Source: Rhodospirillaceae bacterium
Lineage (GTDB): Bacteria; Pseudomonadota; Alphaproteobacteria; Rhodospirillales; Rhodospirillaceae
Reading direction: 5' to 3'
NCBI GenBank assembly: GCA_019752235.1
Contig: JAIEMI010000013.1
Coordinates: 1 to 46,507, forward strand
DNA: 46,507 nt
Shown here: positions 1 to 10,022 of the stretch, in pieces
Numbering within the stretch: the first letter of the stretch is position 1
Layout: each line of letters begins with the position of its first letter
Made by a program: the position numbers and the translations under genes
The notes under the pieces: generated by a model
What the model was told of the DNA's origin: nothing
Seen by the model: the letters and a program-made list of their open reading frames with translations, nothing else
Databases searched by the model: none

Positions 1-26
1 CAATATTATTGCTGCGGGGGAAATCC

Positions 27-1358
27 ATGCAGCCCGTTACAAACACCGAGACACCGCCGCACGGCAGGGTCTATCCCTGGGTCGTTGTCGGATTCCTGAT
101 GATCCTCTACACGTCGAGCTATATCGACCGCACGATCCTCAGCCTGCTGGTCAAACCGATCCGCGCCGATCTTGAGATCAGCGATACCCAGTTCAGCCTG
201 CTGGCGGGCTTTGCTTTCGTCATCATGTATTCCATCGCCGGCATTCCCAGCGGCTGGATCGTCGACCGCTGGAGCCGCCGCGGCATCATCTCCATCGGCG
301 TCGGTTTCTGGTCGATCATGACGGCCGCCTGCGGATTGGCGGGCTCCTTCGGCGCATTGTTCGCCGCGCGCGTCGGTGTCGGCATCGGCGAAGCCACGCT
401 GTCGCCCGCCGCATACTCCATCACATCCGACTATTTCAAGGCCAACCGTCTTTCGCGCGCGCTTTCGATCTATGCCCTGGGTATTCCCATCGGTACCGGC
501 CTCGCGCTGATGATCGGCGGCACCGTGGTGCAGGTCGCGAGTGAGGCCGGGCCCACCGACCTGCCGCTGGTCGGCCTGACGAAACCCTGGCAGTTGGTGT
601 TTTTCACCGTGGGCTTGCCGGGATTAGTGCTGGCGGCGCTGACGCTGCTGCTGATCCGCGAACCGCCCCGCGGCGAAACGCTGAAAGACGTGCAGACGCA
701 CGAACGCATCAGGATCGGCGCCACCCTCGCCTACATGTGGCAGCACAAAGCCATCTACAGCTCGGCCTTCCTTGGCGTCGGCTTCTGCGCATTGTTCGCC
801 TACGGCACCAATGCCTGGTATCCGACCTTCCTGCATCGCGTGCACGGCATCTCGATTCCCCAGGCGGGGTTATTCCTCGGCATTTCCTCGGTGGTGTTCG
901 GCGTCGCCGGGGCGCTCTTTGCCGGATGGTGGGCCGACTGGCTGGCGGCGCGCGGACGCAAGGACGCGCAACTGGTGGTGAACTTCTGGTACGGCGTCGG
1001 GCTCTTTACCCTCGGCGCGCTGGGACCGTTGATGCCCAACGCGGGGCTGGCCATGGGCATGATGGCGGGTGCGGCCTTCTTCACCAAAACCGCCATCGGC
1101 GTCATGGCGGCCATGGTGCAGATCGTCACCCCCAACCGCATGCGCGGGCAAGTTTCAGCCGTCTATCTCTTCATGGTGGCTTTGATAGGCCAGGGCCTGG
1201 GCCCGACCGCCGTGGCGCTGTCCACGGACTACATCTTCAACGACGACAACGCCGTGGGCTACGCGCTGGCGCTCGTCGGCACGGTGTTCCTCACGCTGGG
1301 GTGCCTCGCGTTCCTCTATGGCCGCAAGCCGGTGATGGAGAGGCTAGGGCAAATTTAG
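27..1358 (+). CDS. MFS transporter
   Basis: Multiple hydrophobic TM segments with MFS signature-like 'GWIVDRWSRRG' and 'GWWADWLAARGRK' loops; ORF 9..1358, start chosen at MQPVTNTE. Confidence 0.85.
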   Translation: MQPVTNTETPPHGRVYPWVVVGFLMILYTSSYIDRTILSLLVKPIRADLEISDTQFSLLAGFAFVIMYSIAGIPSGWIVDRWSRRGIISIGVGFWSIMTAACGLAGSFGALFAARVGVGIGEATLSPAAYSITSDYFKANRLSRALSIYALGIPIGTGLALMIGGTVVQVASEAGPTDLPLVGLTKPWQLVFFTVGLPGLVLAALTLLLIREPPRGETLKDVQTHERIRIGATLAYMWQHKAIYSSAFLGVGFCALFAYGTNAWYPTFLHRVHGISIPQAGLFLGISSVVFGVAGALFAGWWADWLAARGRKDAQLVVNFWYGVGLFTLGALGPLMPNAGLAMGMMAGAAFFTKTAIGVMAAMVQIVTPNRMRGQVSAVYLFMVALIGQGLGPTAVALSTDYIFNDDNAVGYALALVGTVFLTLGCLAFLYGRKPVMERLGQI

Positions 1359-1359
1359 C

Positions 1360-2115
1360 TCACTGCACCGACATCGCGTTGTCGATCACCATCTCCGCGC
1401 CGTTGACGAATTTCGATTCATCGGACGCCAGATACAGGATCATGTTGGCGACTTCCTCCGGATTGGCGCGGCCCACGGGGCTGCCTTTCTGGAATTCCGG
1501 CAACAAATGTTTCTGCGAGGCGATCTTCACGTCCTCGAACATGGCCGTGTGAATCGGACCGGGATGCACCGAGTTGCAGCGGATATTATACTTGTGCATC
1601 TGGCAATGGACGGCGACGCTTTTTGTCAGCGAGCGCACCGCGCCCTTGGCGGCGCTGTAGGGCAGCAGATGCGCCTGCCCCAACTGCGCGGCGATGGACG
1701 ACAGGTTGATGATGGAACCGCCGCCGCCCTTGCGCATTTCCCGCAAGGCGTGGTGGCAGCCGAGGAACGTGCCTTCAACCATGACGGCGTGGGCGCGGCG
1801 AAAATCGGCCACGGTCGAACTTTCAATGGTGCCGTAGACCAGCACCCCGGCGTTGTTCACCAGAATATCGAGGCCGCCGAGATCCTGCGTGGCGACCTGC
1901 ATGACGGCCTTCCAATCGGCTTCTTCGGCCACATCGTGATGGACGAACTTCGCCGCCTTGCCGATCTCGCGCGCGAGCGCTTCACCGGCCGCGTCCTGCA
2001 CATCGGTCATCAGAACCCAGGCGCCCTCCCGCGCCATGAGGCGCGCGGTGGCCGCGCCGATGCCCGACGCCGCGCCCGTTACAATGGCGACTTTACCTTC
2101 CAGACGTCCAGGCAT
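1360..2115 (-). CDS. SDR family NAD(P)-dependent oxidoreductase
   Basis: 'GKVAIVTGAASGIGAATARLMAREGA' Rossmann motif, NNAG, 'YSAAKGAVRSLTKSVA' catalytic YxxxK; start trimmed to MPGRLEGK. Confidence 0.9.
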   Translation of the reverse strand: MPGRLEGKVAIVTGAASGIGAATARLMAREGAWVLMTDVQDAAGEALAREIGKAAKFVHHDVAEEADWKAVMQVATQDLGGLDILVNNAGVLVYGTIESSTVADFRRAHAVMVEGTFLGCHHALREMRKGGGGSIINLSSIAAQLGQAHLLPYSAAKGAVRSLTKSVAVHCQMHKYNIRCNSVHPGPIHTAMFEDVKIASQKHLLPEFQKGSPVGRANPEEVANMILYLASDESKFVNGAEMVIDNAMSVQ

Positions 2116-2182
2116 GATCTCCCTCTCCCACACTATGGATCGGATGATACTCTCTACCGGCTTGAAACGGGGAGATATCATT

Positions 2183-2944
2183 ATGACGCGCATCCGCAAT
2201 CCGCTGCGCCGTAAGTTCGCGGCCAAGGAGACCGCTTACGGTCTGTGGGTGACTCTGGAAAGCGCGACCGTGTCCGAGATCGCCGCCGAGATCGGCCTCG
2301 ACTGGATTTGCGTCGACATGGAGCACGGCAGCCTGGATTACCGCGATGTGGTGCACCATGCCCGCGCGGTGCGCGGCGGCGACACCGCCGTGCTGGTGCG
2401 GGTGCCGTCGCCGACCATCGACAGCATCAAGCGGGCGCTGGATCTGGGCGTGGACGGCATCATTCTCCCCCTCGTCCGTTCGGCGGCGGAATTGAAAGAA
2501 GCGTTCGGCTACGCGCGCTATCCCACGACGGGCGTGCGCGCCATCGGCGGCGACCGCGCCGTGCGCTGGGGCCTCAAGATGGATGAATATCTGGATACGG
2601 CGAACCAGGAAATCCTGGTGATCCCCAATATCGAGACCGCCGACGCCTCCGCCGCCATCACCGACATCTTGGCGGTGCCGGGCTTGGAGGCGATTTTCTT
2701 CGGACCCTACGACCTGTCCGCCAGCGTGGGGCATTTCAAGCTGTGGGAAGGTCCGGGCGTAGCCGAGGATATTCTGCGCATGAAGAAATTAGCTGCCGAC
2801 CGGAGCATCGCGGCCGGCGTGGTCGCGACAGGCCCGGACGACCTGAAGCAGCGCCGCGCGCAGGGCTTCGAGATGATCGCGCTGGGCAGCGACACCACCA
2901 TGATGATCCGCACCATCAAAGGATTGCTGGACGCCGCGAAATAG
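2183..2944 (+). CDS. HpcH/HpaI aldolase family protein
   Basis: 'AAEIGLDWICVDMEHGSLDY', 'VLVRVPSPTIDSIKRALDLGVDGIILPLV', 'FFGPYDLSASVG' are typical HpcH/HpaI motifs; ATG at 2183. Confidence 0.9.
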   Translation: MTRIRNPLRRKFAAKETAYGLWVTLESATVSEIAAEIGLDWICVDMEHGSLDYRDVVHHARAVRGGDTAVLVRVPSPTIDSIKRALDLGVDGIILPLVRSAAELKEAFGYARYPTTGVRAIGGDRAVRWGLKMDEYLDTANQEILVIPNIETADASAAITDILAVPGLEAIFFGPYDLSASVGHFKLWEGPGVAEDILRMKKLAADRSIAAGVVATGPDDLKQRRAQGFEMIALGSDTTMMIRTIKGLLDAAK

Positions 2945-2953
2945 AACTCAGAC

Positions 2954-3054
2954 TGTCATCCCGGCCGAGTGAAACGAGAGCCGGGATCCATCGTGCAAAA
3001 TGCTCCGCTTGGAGTTGAAGGCACGATGGATCCCCGCTTTCGCGGGGACGACAA
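2954..3054. repeat. Dispersed palindromic intergenic repeat (TGTCATCCC... type)
   Basis: Bounded by TGTCATCCC and its near-inverse; contains a perfect 13-bp inverted repeat GGATCCATCGTGC / GCACGATGGATCC plus a CCCCGCtttCGCGGGG hairpin; related units at 4872 and 6809. Confidence 0.7.
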
Positions 3055-3078
3055 CCGAATTTTAGTTCAGCGGTCCAT

Positions 3079-4848
3079 CTAAATATCCGCGTACACGTGC
3101 GTCTCAGCCGCAGCGCCCGGATGCGTCACGGCGCCGTCGCAGGCGTCGCCTACCAGCGTCTTGTACTTCCACAGCGCGCCGGACTCGTTGTCGGTCTTGC
3201 GCGGCTTCCAGGCGGCGCGGCGCTTATCCAGTTCCTCCTTCGAGACTTCCAGATCCAGCGTCCCGGCATCGCCGTCGATGGAGATCATGTCGCCGTCCTT
3301 CACCAGGGCGATGGGTCCGCCCACCGCCGCTTCGGGCCCTACGTGGCCGACGCACAGCCCGCGCGTGCCGCCAGAGAAACGGCCGTCGGTCACCAGGGCG
3401 ACCTTCTCGCCCATGCCCTGCCCGTACAGCGCCGCCGTGGTGGTCAGCGTCTCGCGCATGCCGGGCCCGCCGCGCGGACCCTCGTAGCGGATGACGATGA
3501 CGTCGCCTTCCTTGTAGTTCTTTTTCTGCACTTCCTGGAAGGCAAGAATCTCGTTATCGAAGCAGCGGGCGGGACCGCGGAACTTGCGGTTCTTGATGCC
3601 GGCCACTTTCACGATGCTGCCTTGCGGCGCCAAGGTGCCCTTCAAGCCGATGACACCGCCCGTGGGCGAGAACGGATTGGAGGTCTTGCGGATAATGTCC
3701 TGGTCCGTCGGGATCACGACGTCGCGCAGGTTTTCCTCAATCGTCCGGCCCGTCACGGTCATGCAATCGCCGTGCAGGTAGCCGCCGTCCAGCAGCGCCT
3801 TCATCAGTACCGGAATGCCGCCGATCTTGAACAGATCGAGCGCCACGTATTTCCCGGCGGGCTTCAGGTCGGCGATATAAGGGGTCTTTTTGAAGATCTC
3901 GCACATGTCGTCGAGGCTGAATTTGATGCCCGCTTCGTGCGCCATGGCCGGCAGGTGCAGGCCGGCGTTGGTGGACCCGCCCGCCGCCGCCACCGTTACA
4001 GCGGCATTCTCGAAGGCGTTGCGCGTCGCGATGTCGCGCGGACGCAAGCCCATGGCGATCAGGCGCATCACCTGCGCACCGGCTTCCTTGGCGTAGCGGT
4101 CGTGCTCGGCCTGATAGGCGGTCGGGATGCTTGCGGAGAACGGCAGCGCGAGGCCGATGGCTTCGCTCACCGTCGCCATGGTGTTGGCGGTGAACTGGCC
4201 CGCGCAAGCGCCCGCCGAAGGGCACGCCGCGAATTCCAGCTCGTGCAATTCGCGCTCGGTCATCTTGCCCGCCGCGTATTGGCCGACGCCTTCATAGACG
4301 TCGATGATGCTGACGTCCTTGCCCTTGAAGCGGCCCGGCAGGATGGACCCGCCGTACAGGAATACCGACGGCACGTTGAGGCGCAGCATCGCCATCATCA
4401 TGCCCGGCAGCGTCTTGTCGCAGCCCGCCAGGCACACCATGGCGTCGTAGCAGTGGCCGCGCATGGTCAGCTCGACGGAGTCCGCGATCAGATCCCGCGA
4501 CGGCAGCGATGACTTCATGCCGGGGTTTCCCATGCCGATCCCGTCGGTGACGGAGATGGCCGTGAACTCCTTGGGCAGGCCGCCCATCTCGCGCACGCCG
4601 CCTTTCACCACCTGGGCCTGGCGATGCAGGTCCGCGTTGCAGGGCGTCACCTCGTTCCACACGGTGGCGACGCCGACGATGGGCGAATGCACTTCTTCCT
4701 CGGTCACGCCCGTGCCGTAGAACAACGCGCGGTGCGCGGCGCGTTCGGGGCCTTCGGTGGCATGACGGCTGGGCAGTTTCGATTTGTCGTACTTCGGCCG
4801 CGTGCTCGGCGGTGGCGCGAACTTCGACCGCTTCTGATCGTCCGGCAT
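3079..4848 (-). CDS. IlvD/EDD family dehydratase (dihydroxy-acid or sugar-acid dehydratase)
   Basis: '[29 protein letters not shown]', '[28 protein letters not shown]', '[34 protein letters not shown]'; start at MPDDQKRSK. Confidence 0.92.
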   Translation of the reverse strand: MPDDQKRSKFAPPPSTRPKYDKSKLPSRHATEGPERAAHRALFYGTGVTEEEVHSPIVGVATVWNEVTPCNADLHRQAQVVKGGVREMGGLPKEFTAISVTDGIGMGNPGMKSSLPSRDLIADSVELTMRGHCYDAMVCLAGCDKTLPGMMMAMLRLNVPSVFLYGGSILPGRFKGKDVSIIDVYEGVGQYAAGKMTERELHELEFAACPSAGACAGQFTANTMATVSEAIGLALPFSASIPTAYQAEHDRYAKEAGAQVMRLIAMGLRPRDIATRNAFENAAVTVAAAGGSTNAGLHLPAMAHEAGIKFSLDDMCEIFKKTPYIADLKPAGKYVALDLFKIGGIPVLMKALLDGGYLHGDCMTVTGRTIEENLRDVVIPTDQDIIRKTSNPFSPTGGVIGLKGTLAPQGSIVKVAGIKNRKFRGPARCFDNEILAFQEVQKKNYKEGDVIVIRYEGPRGGPGMRETLTTTAALYGQGMGEKVALVTDGRFSGGTRGLCVGHVGPEAAVGGPIALVKDGDMISIDGDAGTLDLEVSKEELDKRRAAWKPRKTDNESGALWKYKTLVGDACDGAVTHPGAAAETHVYADI

Positions 4849-4871
4849 GGAACCCTCCTCTTTCACTCGCT

Positions 4872-4981
4872 TGTCATCCCCGCGAAGGCGGGGATCCATT
4901 TCTCATACGCATGGTCCGGCGTAGGCTGGACCATGGACCCGGATCGCGCGCCGCCATCGCGGCGCTTGTCCGGGGTGACAG
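4872..4981. repeat. Dispersed palindromic intergenic repeat
   Basis: 'TGTCATCCCCGCGAAGGCGGGGATCCA ... TTGTCCGGGGTGACA', same family as 2954-3054. Confidence 0.65.
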
Positions 4982-4988
4982 TCGGCAT

Positions 4989-5912
4989 TTAAAACGCCGA
5001 CTTCTTCACTTTATCGGCCTTGATCTTATTTTCGACCGCGCCGATGCCTTCGATCTCACAGCGCACCACATCGCCCGCTTTGAGATAGACCGGATTGGGA
5101 TCGGCCAGGATCACGCCTGCGGGAGATCCCATGGAGATCATGTCCCCAGGATACAGCGTCATGATGGTGCTGCAATGAGACACCACACGCTCCACCGGAA
5201 AAATCAAATCGCTTGTGTCGTCGTTCTGGCGGACTTTGCCGTTCACCAGCGTGCGCACCTTCATGACCCGCCCCGTGGGGAACTCGTCCAGCGTCACCAA
5301 CGCGGGACCGCACGGACAGAAGGTATCAAAGCTCTTGCCCGGAAAGTGCACGCGATAGAACAGCGCCTGCCCTTCCGCCAACTGCACATCACGCGCCGAT
5401 ACATCGTTCATCACCATGTAGCCGGCGATGTAGTTGCGAATTTTCTCCACCGGGATGCGCCGCGCCGTCTTGCCGATCACGGCCACCAGTTCGCACTCGT
5501 AATCCAATTTCTTGGTTTCCGGCGGCAGGACAATGTCGTCGAAAGGTCCGCTCACCGTGGACGTTGCCTTGGCGATCACCATCGGGCGGATCGGCGGCTC
5601 CACACTGCCGGTCAGACCTTCCAACTCCTTCATGTGTGAATAGGTATTGAGGCCGGAGATGATCAGCTTGCGCGGCTCGCCCACGGGCGCGGCCAGCTTG
5701 GCCTTGCGCAACGGAATGCTCGGCACCTTGGCGTCAAGTTTGAGTTTCTTGAGGGTCTGCTTCCAGCCGGACTGTTCCAGCAGCGCGCGCACCGATGAAA
5801 CCGGTTTCGCGCCGCGGGTCTTTTTCATCAGGGCTTCGAGATCGAGGATTTTGCCCTCGTGCTGGACCCCCGCACGGACGTCCTTACCTTTGCGGTAGCT
5901 GACCAGTCTCAT
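4989..5912 (-). CDS. Fumarylacetoacetate hydrolase family protein
   Basis: 'LDYECELVAVIGKTARRIPVEKIRNYIAGYMVMNDVSARDVQ', 'MISMGSPAGVI' FAH signatures. Confidence 0.92.
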   Translation of the reverse strand: MRLVSYRKGKDVRAGVQHEGKILDLEALMKKTRGAKPVSSVRALLEQSGWKQTLKKLKLDAKVPSIPLRKAKLAAPVGEPRKLIISGLNTYSHMKELEGLTGSVEPPIRPMVIAKATSTVSGPFDDIVLPPETKKLDYECELVAVIGKTARRIPVEKIRNYIAGYMVMNDVSARDVQLAEGQALFYRVHFPGKSFDTFCPCGPALVTLDEFPTGRVMKVRTLVNGKVRQNDDTSDLIFPVERVVSHCSTIMTLYPGDMISMGSPAGVILADPNPVYLKAGDVVRCEIEGIGAVENKIKADKVKKSAF

Positions 5913-5975
5913 AACGCTCCCCCCTCCTGAATTGGTAAGATAAGCTAACCATTACATCCGTTGAAATGAAGGGGC

Positions 5976-6794
5976 TTGTCGGCGGTGACGTGGAATTTCG
6001 ACTTCCTGCAACAGCTGGATGAACGGCGCTTGTCAAATGGACGTGTGTTCATGTCTGGGCGCGGCAGCGGGCCGGCGCTGCTGTTCGTGCACGGCGGTTT
6101 TCACGGCGCATGGTGCTGGTCCCGGTTTCTGCACTTTTTTAGGTCGCAAAACGTACCTGTCTCGGCGGTGGACCTTCGCGGTCACGGCGGTTTGCCGCAA
6201 AGCGATACATTTCTGAAAGACGGCGTGCGCGAGATGGCGGCGGATGTAACAGAAGCCGCCGCGACCGTCGGCGGTCCCATTGTGCTGGTGGGGCACAGCC
6301 TCGGCGCGCTGGTGGCCATGGCCGCCTCCGAACGGATCAAACCGGCGGGATTGATTTTGCTCGCCCCCTCGCCGCCCAGCGACGTGCCCGAGGTGCGCCG
6401 CCTGCCGCCGTTTCCTGAAGGCCGGCTGATCGCCGTTCCGCCGCCGGAGCGCACACGCAAATGGTTCCTGTCGGGTTACAGCGGCGATGACATCACGCCC
6501 TATCAGGCGCGGATGACGCCGGAGAGCCCCGCGTTCCTCAACGACCGCTATCTCGCGCGTATTTCAGCGAAACCGGAGTGGGTGCAAGGACCGACGCTAT
6601 GCGTGTCGGCGGGCAAGGACGACACGCTCCTGCATCCCGCCGGGCAGGACGAAGCGATCGCAGCTTACTACGGCGCGGAATTTCAAAGCATTCCGGAAGC
6701 AGGACATTGCCTCATGGCCGATGATTCAACCGAGACATCGGGGAAGCTGCTCTTAGATTGGCTAAAGCGCCAGAAGTTAGGGGGCACAATCTAA
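5976..6794 (+). CDS. Alpha/beta hydrolase
   Basis: 'LLFVHGGFHGAWCW', nucleophile elbow 'VGHSLGAL', C-terminal 'EAGHCLMAD' His. Likely GTG start. Confidence 0.9.
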   Translation: MSAVTWNFDFLQQLDERRLSNGRVFMSGRGSGPALLFVHGGFHGAWCWSRFLHFFRSQNVPVSAVDLRGHGGLPQSDTFLKDGVREMAADVTEAAATVGGPIVLVGHSLGALVAMAASERIKPAGLILLAPSPPSDVPEVRRLPPFPEGRLIAVPPPERTRKWFLSGYSGDDITPYQARMTPESPAFLNDRYLARISAKPEWVQGPTLCVSAGKDDTLLHPAGQDEAIAAYYGAEFQSIPEAGHCLMADDSTETSGKLLLDWLKRQKLGGTI

Positions 6795-6808
6795 GTCTCA
6801 CAAAAACT

Positions 6809-6847
6809 TGTCATCCCCGCGAAAGCGAAGTGCGTCCGGGATGACGA
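6809..6847. repeat. Partial dispersed palindromic repeat
   Basis: 'TGTCATCCCCGCGAAAGCG...GGGATGACGACC', shares the head sequence with repeats at 2954 and 4872. Confidence 0.55.
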
Positions 6848-6853
6848 CCGAGG

Positions 6854-7300
6854 TTAGGCCATCCACCCCGGGATTGCCGCCGCCTGCTTGATCCACTTCT
6901 TCATCTGGACCTCGTCGAAATCATTTTCCCGAATATCGATCCAGCGCGCGTCTTTACTTGTCCCGCCCGAGGGCCCACCTTTCACCGCGGCGCCCTTGAA
7001 AAACGTTACCTTGATGTATTTGGTAAAGACGTGGAACGAGACGAACCAGCCGTGACCTTCGATGCCGTAAAACGGCGAGTTCCATTTCACCGCTTTCCGG
7101 ACCTTGGGCACGGTGCGCACGATCAGCGCGTCCAGGTTCTTGGCGAGGTCGTGCTTCCATCCTGAGAGTGCCGCGATATAGGTCCGCACCGGCGGCGCGC
7201 CGTCACCCTTGGCGACCCGCGGATTGCCGCCCGCGAGCAGAACGGCCTTTTTGCGCGCTCTGGCGGGCGGTTTCTTTTTGGCGGATTTTCTCGCGGCCAT
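6854..7300 (-). CDS. DUF1801-like (YdhG/YdeI-type) protein
   Basis: 'KNLDALIVRTVPKVRKAVKWNSPFYGIEGHGWFVSFHVFTKYIKVTFFKGA' DUF1801-type core; start at MAARKSAKKK. Confidence 0.75.
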   Translation of the reverse strand: MAARKSAKKKPPARARKKAVLLAGGNPRVAKGDGAPPVRTYIAALSGWKHDLAKNLDALIVRTVPKVRKAVKWNSPFYGIEGHGWFVSFHVFTKYIKVTFFKGAAVKGGPSGGTSKDARWIDIRENDFDEVQMKKWIKQAAAIPGWMA

Positions 7301-7305
7301 GCATT

Positions 7306-9147
7306 CTAAGCTCCGATCTTCGACAGATCGCGCACCGCGCCTTCCGACGCGCTCGCGGCCAGTGCGGCGTAGGCGCGCAACGCGGCCGTGACCTTCCGGT
7401 CGCGGTTGACGGGCTGCCAAGCCTTGGCCCCGCGGGCCTTCATTTCGGTGCGGCGCTTTTCAAGCTCGGCATCGCTCACCTCGATATGCAGCGTGCGGCT
7501 CGGGATGTCGATGACGACAATGTCGCCCTCGTTCACCAGACCGATGTTGCCGCCGCTGGCGGCTTCCGGCGAGATGTGGCCGATGGACAGGCCCGAGGTG
7601 CCGCCGGAGAAACGGCCGTCGGTGACGAGCGCGCAGACTTTATCCAGGCCCATGGATTTCAGATAGCTGGTCGGATACAGCATTTCCTGCATGCCCGGGC
7701 CGCCCTTGGGGCCTTCGTAACGGATCACCACCACGTCGCCCGCCTTGATCTTCTTGCCGAGAATCGCCGAGACGGCGTCCTCCATGCTTTCCATGACGCG
7801 CGCGGGCCCCTTGAAGGTCATCATGGATTTATCGACGCCCGCGGTTTTCACGATGCAGCCGTCCTCGGCGATGTTGCCGCGCAGCACGGCGAGACCGCCG
7901 TCCTGGTTGAAGGCGTGCGCCTTGTCGCGGATCACGCCCTTGGCGCGGTCGGTATCGAGTTCCTTGTAGAGGCTCTTCTGGCTGAAAGCGACCGACGTGC
8001 GGATACCGCCCGGCGCGGCCTTGTAGAATTCGCGGATCTCATCGTTATTGCTGCGCATCACGTCCCAGCGGTCGATGGCGTCGCCCAGGGTGGCCGTATG
8101 CACGGTGCTGACGCTGCGGTCGATGAGCCCGGCGCGGTCCAGTTCGCCGAGAATGGCGAAGATACCGCCGGCGCGGTGCACGTCTTCGATGTGGACGTCG
8201 GCGATCGACGGCGCGACCTTGCACAGGTGCGGCACTTTGCGCGACAGGCGGTCGATGTCATCCATCGTGAACGGCACCTCGCCTTCGTGCGCGGCGGCCA
8301 GCAGATGCAGCACGGTGTTGGTGGAACCGCCCATGGCGATATCGAGCGTCATGGCGTTTTCGAACGCGGCGAAGGTCGCGATGTTGCGCGGCAGGACCGA
8401 GGCGTCGTCCTTCTCGTAATAACGCTTCGCGATATCGACGATGCGGCGGCCCGTATCCAGGAACAATTCCTTCCGGTTGAGGTGCGTCGCCAGAACGGTG
8501 CCGTTGCCCGGCAGCCCGAGGCCCAGCGCTTCCACCAGACAGTTCATGGAGTTGGCGGTGAACATACCCGAGCACGAGCCGCACGTGGGGCACGCGTGCT
8601 TTTCGTACTCTTCGACTTCCTTGTCGCTGATGTTCGGATTGCTGGCGACGATCATGGCGTCGACCACGTCGATGGCATGACCCTTATCCATCTTGCCGGC
8701 TTCCATGGGCCCGCCTGAGACGAAGACCGTCGGGATGTTAAGGCGCATGGCGGCCATCAACATGCCCGGCGTGATCTTGTCGCAGTTGGAGATACAGACC
8801 AGGGCGTCGGCGCAATGGGCATTGACCATGTACTCGACGCTGTCGGCGATCAGTTCGCGCGACGGCAAGCTGTAAAGCATGCCGCCGTGGCCCATGGCGA
8901 TGCCGTCATCAACGGCGATGGTGTTGAATTCGCGGCCCACGCCGCCGGCGGCGTAGATCTGTTCCGCGACCAGCTGCCCCATGTCCTTCAGGTGCACGTG
9001 GCCGGGCACGAACTGGGTGAAGGAGTTGGCCACCGCGATGATCGGCTTTTTGAAGTCGGCATCGACCATGCCCGTGGCGCGCCACAGGCTGCGGGCGCCG
9101 GCCATGTTGCGGCCCTGGGTGGTGGTTCTGGAACGGTAGGTAGGCAT
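7306..9147 (-). CDS. ilvD: Dihydroxy-acid dehydratase
   Basis: Closely resembles the canonical enterobacterial IlvD subtype: '[25 protein letters not shown]', '[79 protein letters not shown]'. Confidence 0.96.
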   Translation of the reverse strand: MPTYRSRTTTQGRNMAGARSLWRATGMVDADFKKPIIAVANSFTQFVPGHVHLKDMGQLVAEQIYAAGGVGREFNTIAVDDGIAMGHGGMLYSLPSRELIADSVEYMVNAHCADALVCISNCDKITPGMLMAAMRLNIPTVFVSGGPMEAGKMDKGHAIDVVDAMIVASNPNISDKEVEEYEKHACPTCGSCSGMFTANSMNCLVEALGLGLPGNGTVLATHLNRKELFLDTGRRIVDIAKRYYEKDDASVLPRNIATFAAFENAMTLDIAMGGSTNTVLHLLAAAHEGEVPFTMDDIDRLSRKVPHLCKVAPSIADVHIEDVHRAGGIFAILGELDRAGLIDRSVSTVHTATLGDAIDRWDVMRSNNDEIREFYKAAPGGIRTSVAFSQKSLYKELDTDRAKGVIRDKAHAFNQDGGLAVLRGNIAEDGCIVKTAGVDKSMMTFKGPARVMESMEDAVSAILGKKIKAGDVVVIRYEGPKGGPGMQEMLYPTSYLKSMGLDKVCALVTDGRFSGGTSGLSIGHISPEAASGGNIGLVNEGDIVVIDIPSRTLHIEVSDAELEKRRTEMKARGAKAWQPVNRDRKVTAALRAYAALAASASEGAVRDLSKIGA

Positions 9148-9248
9148 AGGGATCTCCCCGATGTGCGGAGTGGATTGCGGTTTGGCCGGGAGCATAGTTA
9201 ATTTGCCCCGCGTATCAATGGTTTTAGATCGGTTTTTAGGGGTGCCCC

Positions 9249-10022
9249 GTGAGCGACAAAAAGAAGATTTTCATCATCTACGCGCATCCCGAGCCCCGCT
9301 CCCTGAACGGCTCCTTGAAGGACTTTGCCGTTACATTCCTGCGGAGTCAGGGACATGAGGTCCAAGTGTCTGACCTTTATGCCATGAAATGGCGGGCCGA
9401 GGCCGATGGCCGGGATTTCCCCCAGCGCGATCCTCATGAGCGCCTCGTCTATAACGCCGCCAGCCGCGATGCCTTTATCAACGGCACCCAAGCCCCCGAG
9501 ATCATCGCCGAGCAGGAAAAACTCATGTGGGCCGACGCGGTCATCATGCAGTTTCCCCTGTGGTGGTACGCCATGCCCGCGATCCTCAAAGGCTGGGTGG
9601 ACCGCGTGTATGCGCGCCGCTTTGCCTACGGCGTCGGCAATAAGGGTTACACACGTTTCGGCGAAGGCAACCTGAAAGGCAAACGCGCCATGCTGGCGGT
9701 GACCGTGGGGCCCGAGCGGGAACACTACGCACCCCGCGCCGTACACGGCTACATCGATGATCTGCTCTTCCCCATCACCCACGGCATTCTTTATTACCCG
9801 GGCATGGACGTGCTGCCGTCCTGCGTGTTCTTCAAAGCCGCCGCCGTCCCGCCGGACGGGTTTGACGCCGTCGCGGCGCAATACCGCGCCCGCCTGGAAA
9901 CCTTGTTCACCGCCGATCCTATTCCGTTCCGCGCGCAGAACGGCGGCGATTACGACGAGAATTTCCATTTGAAGCCGGGGCTTGAAGGTTCAAAAACCGG
10001 CTTTGCAATCCACCAACGGTGA
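9249..10022 (+). CDS. NAD(P)H oxidoreductase, flavodoxin-like fold (NQO1/KefF-like)
   Basis: '[20 protein letters not shown]', '[26 protein letters not shown]'; GTG start. Confidence 0.9.
   Translation: MSDKKKIFIIYAHPEPRSLNGSLKDFAVTFLRSQGHEVQVSDLYAMKWRAEADGRDFPQRDPHERLVYNAASRDAFINGTQAPEIIAEQEKLMWADAVIMQFPLWWYAMPAILKGWVDRVYARRFAYGVGNKGYTRFGEGNLKGKRAMLAVTVGPEREHYAPRAVHGYIDDLLFPITHGILYYPGMDVLPSCVFFKAAAVPPDGFDAVAAQYRARLETLFTADPIPFRAQNGGDYDENFHLKPGLEGSKTGFAIHQR

Noticed and set aside
3097-4512. 471-aa plus-strand ORF
   Set aside because: Antisense shadow of the first IlvD/EDD dehydratase.
7168-8718. 516-aa plus-strand ORF
   Set aside because: Antisense shadow of ilvD.
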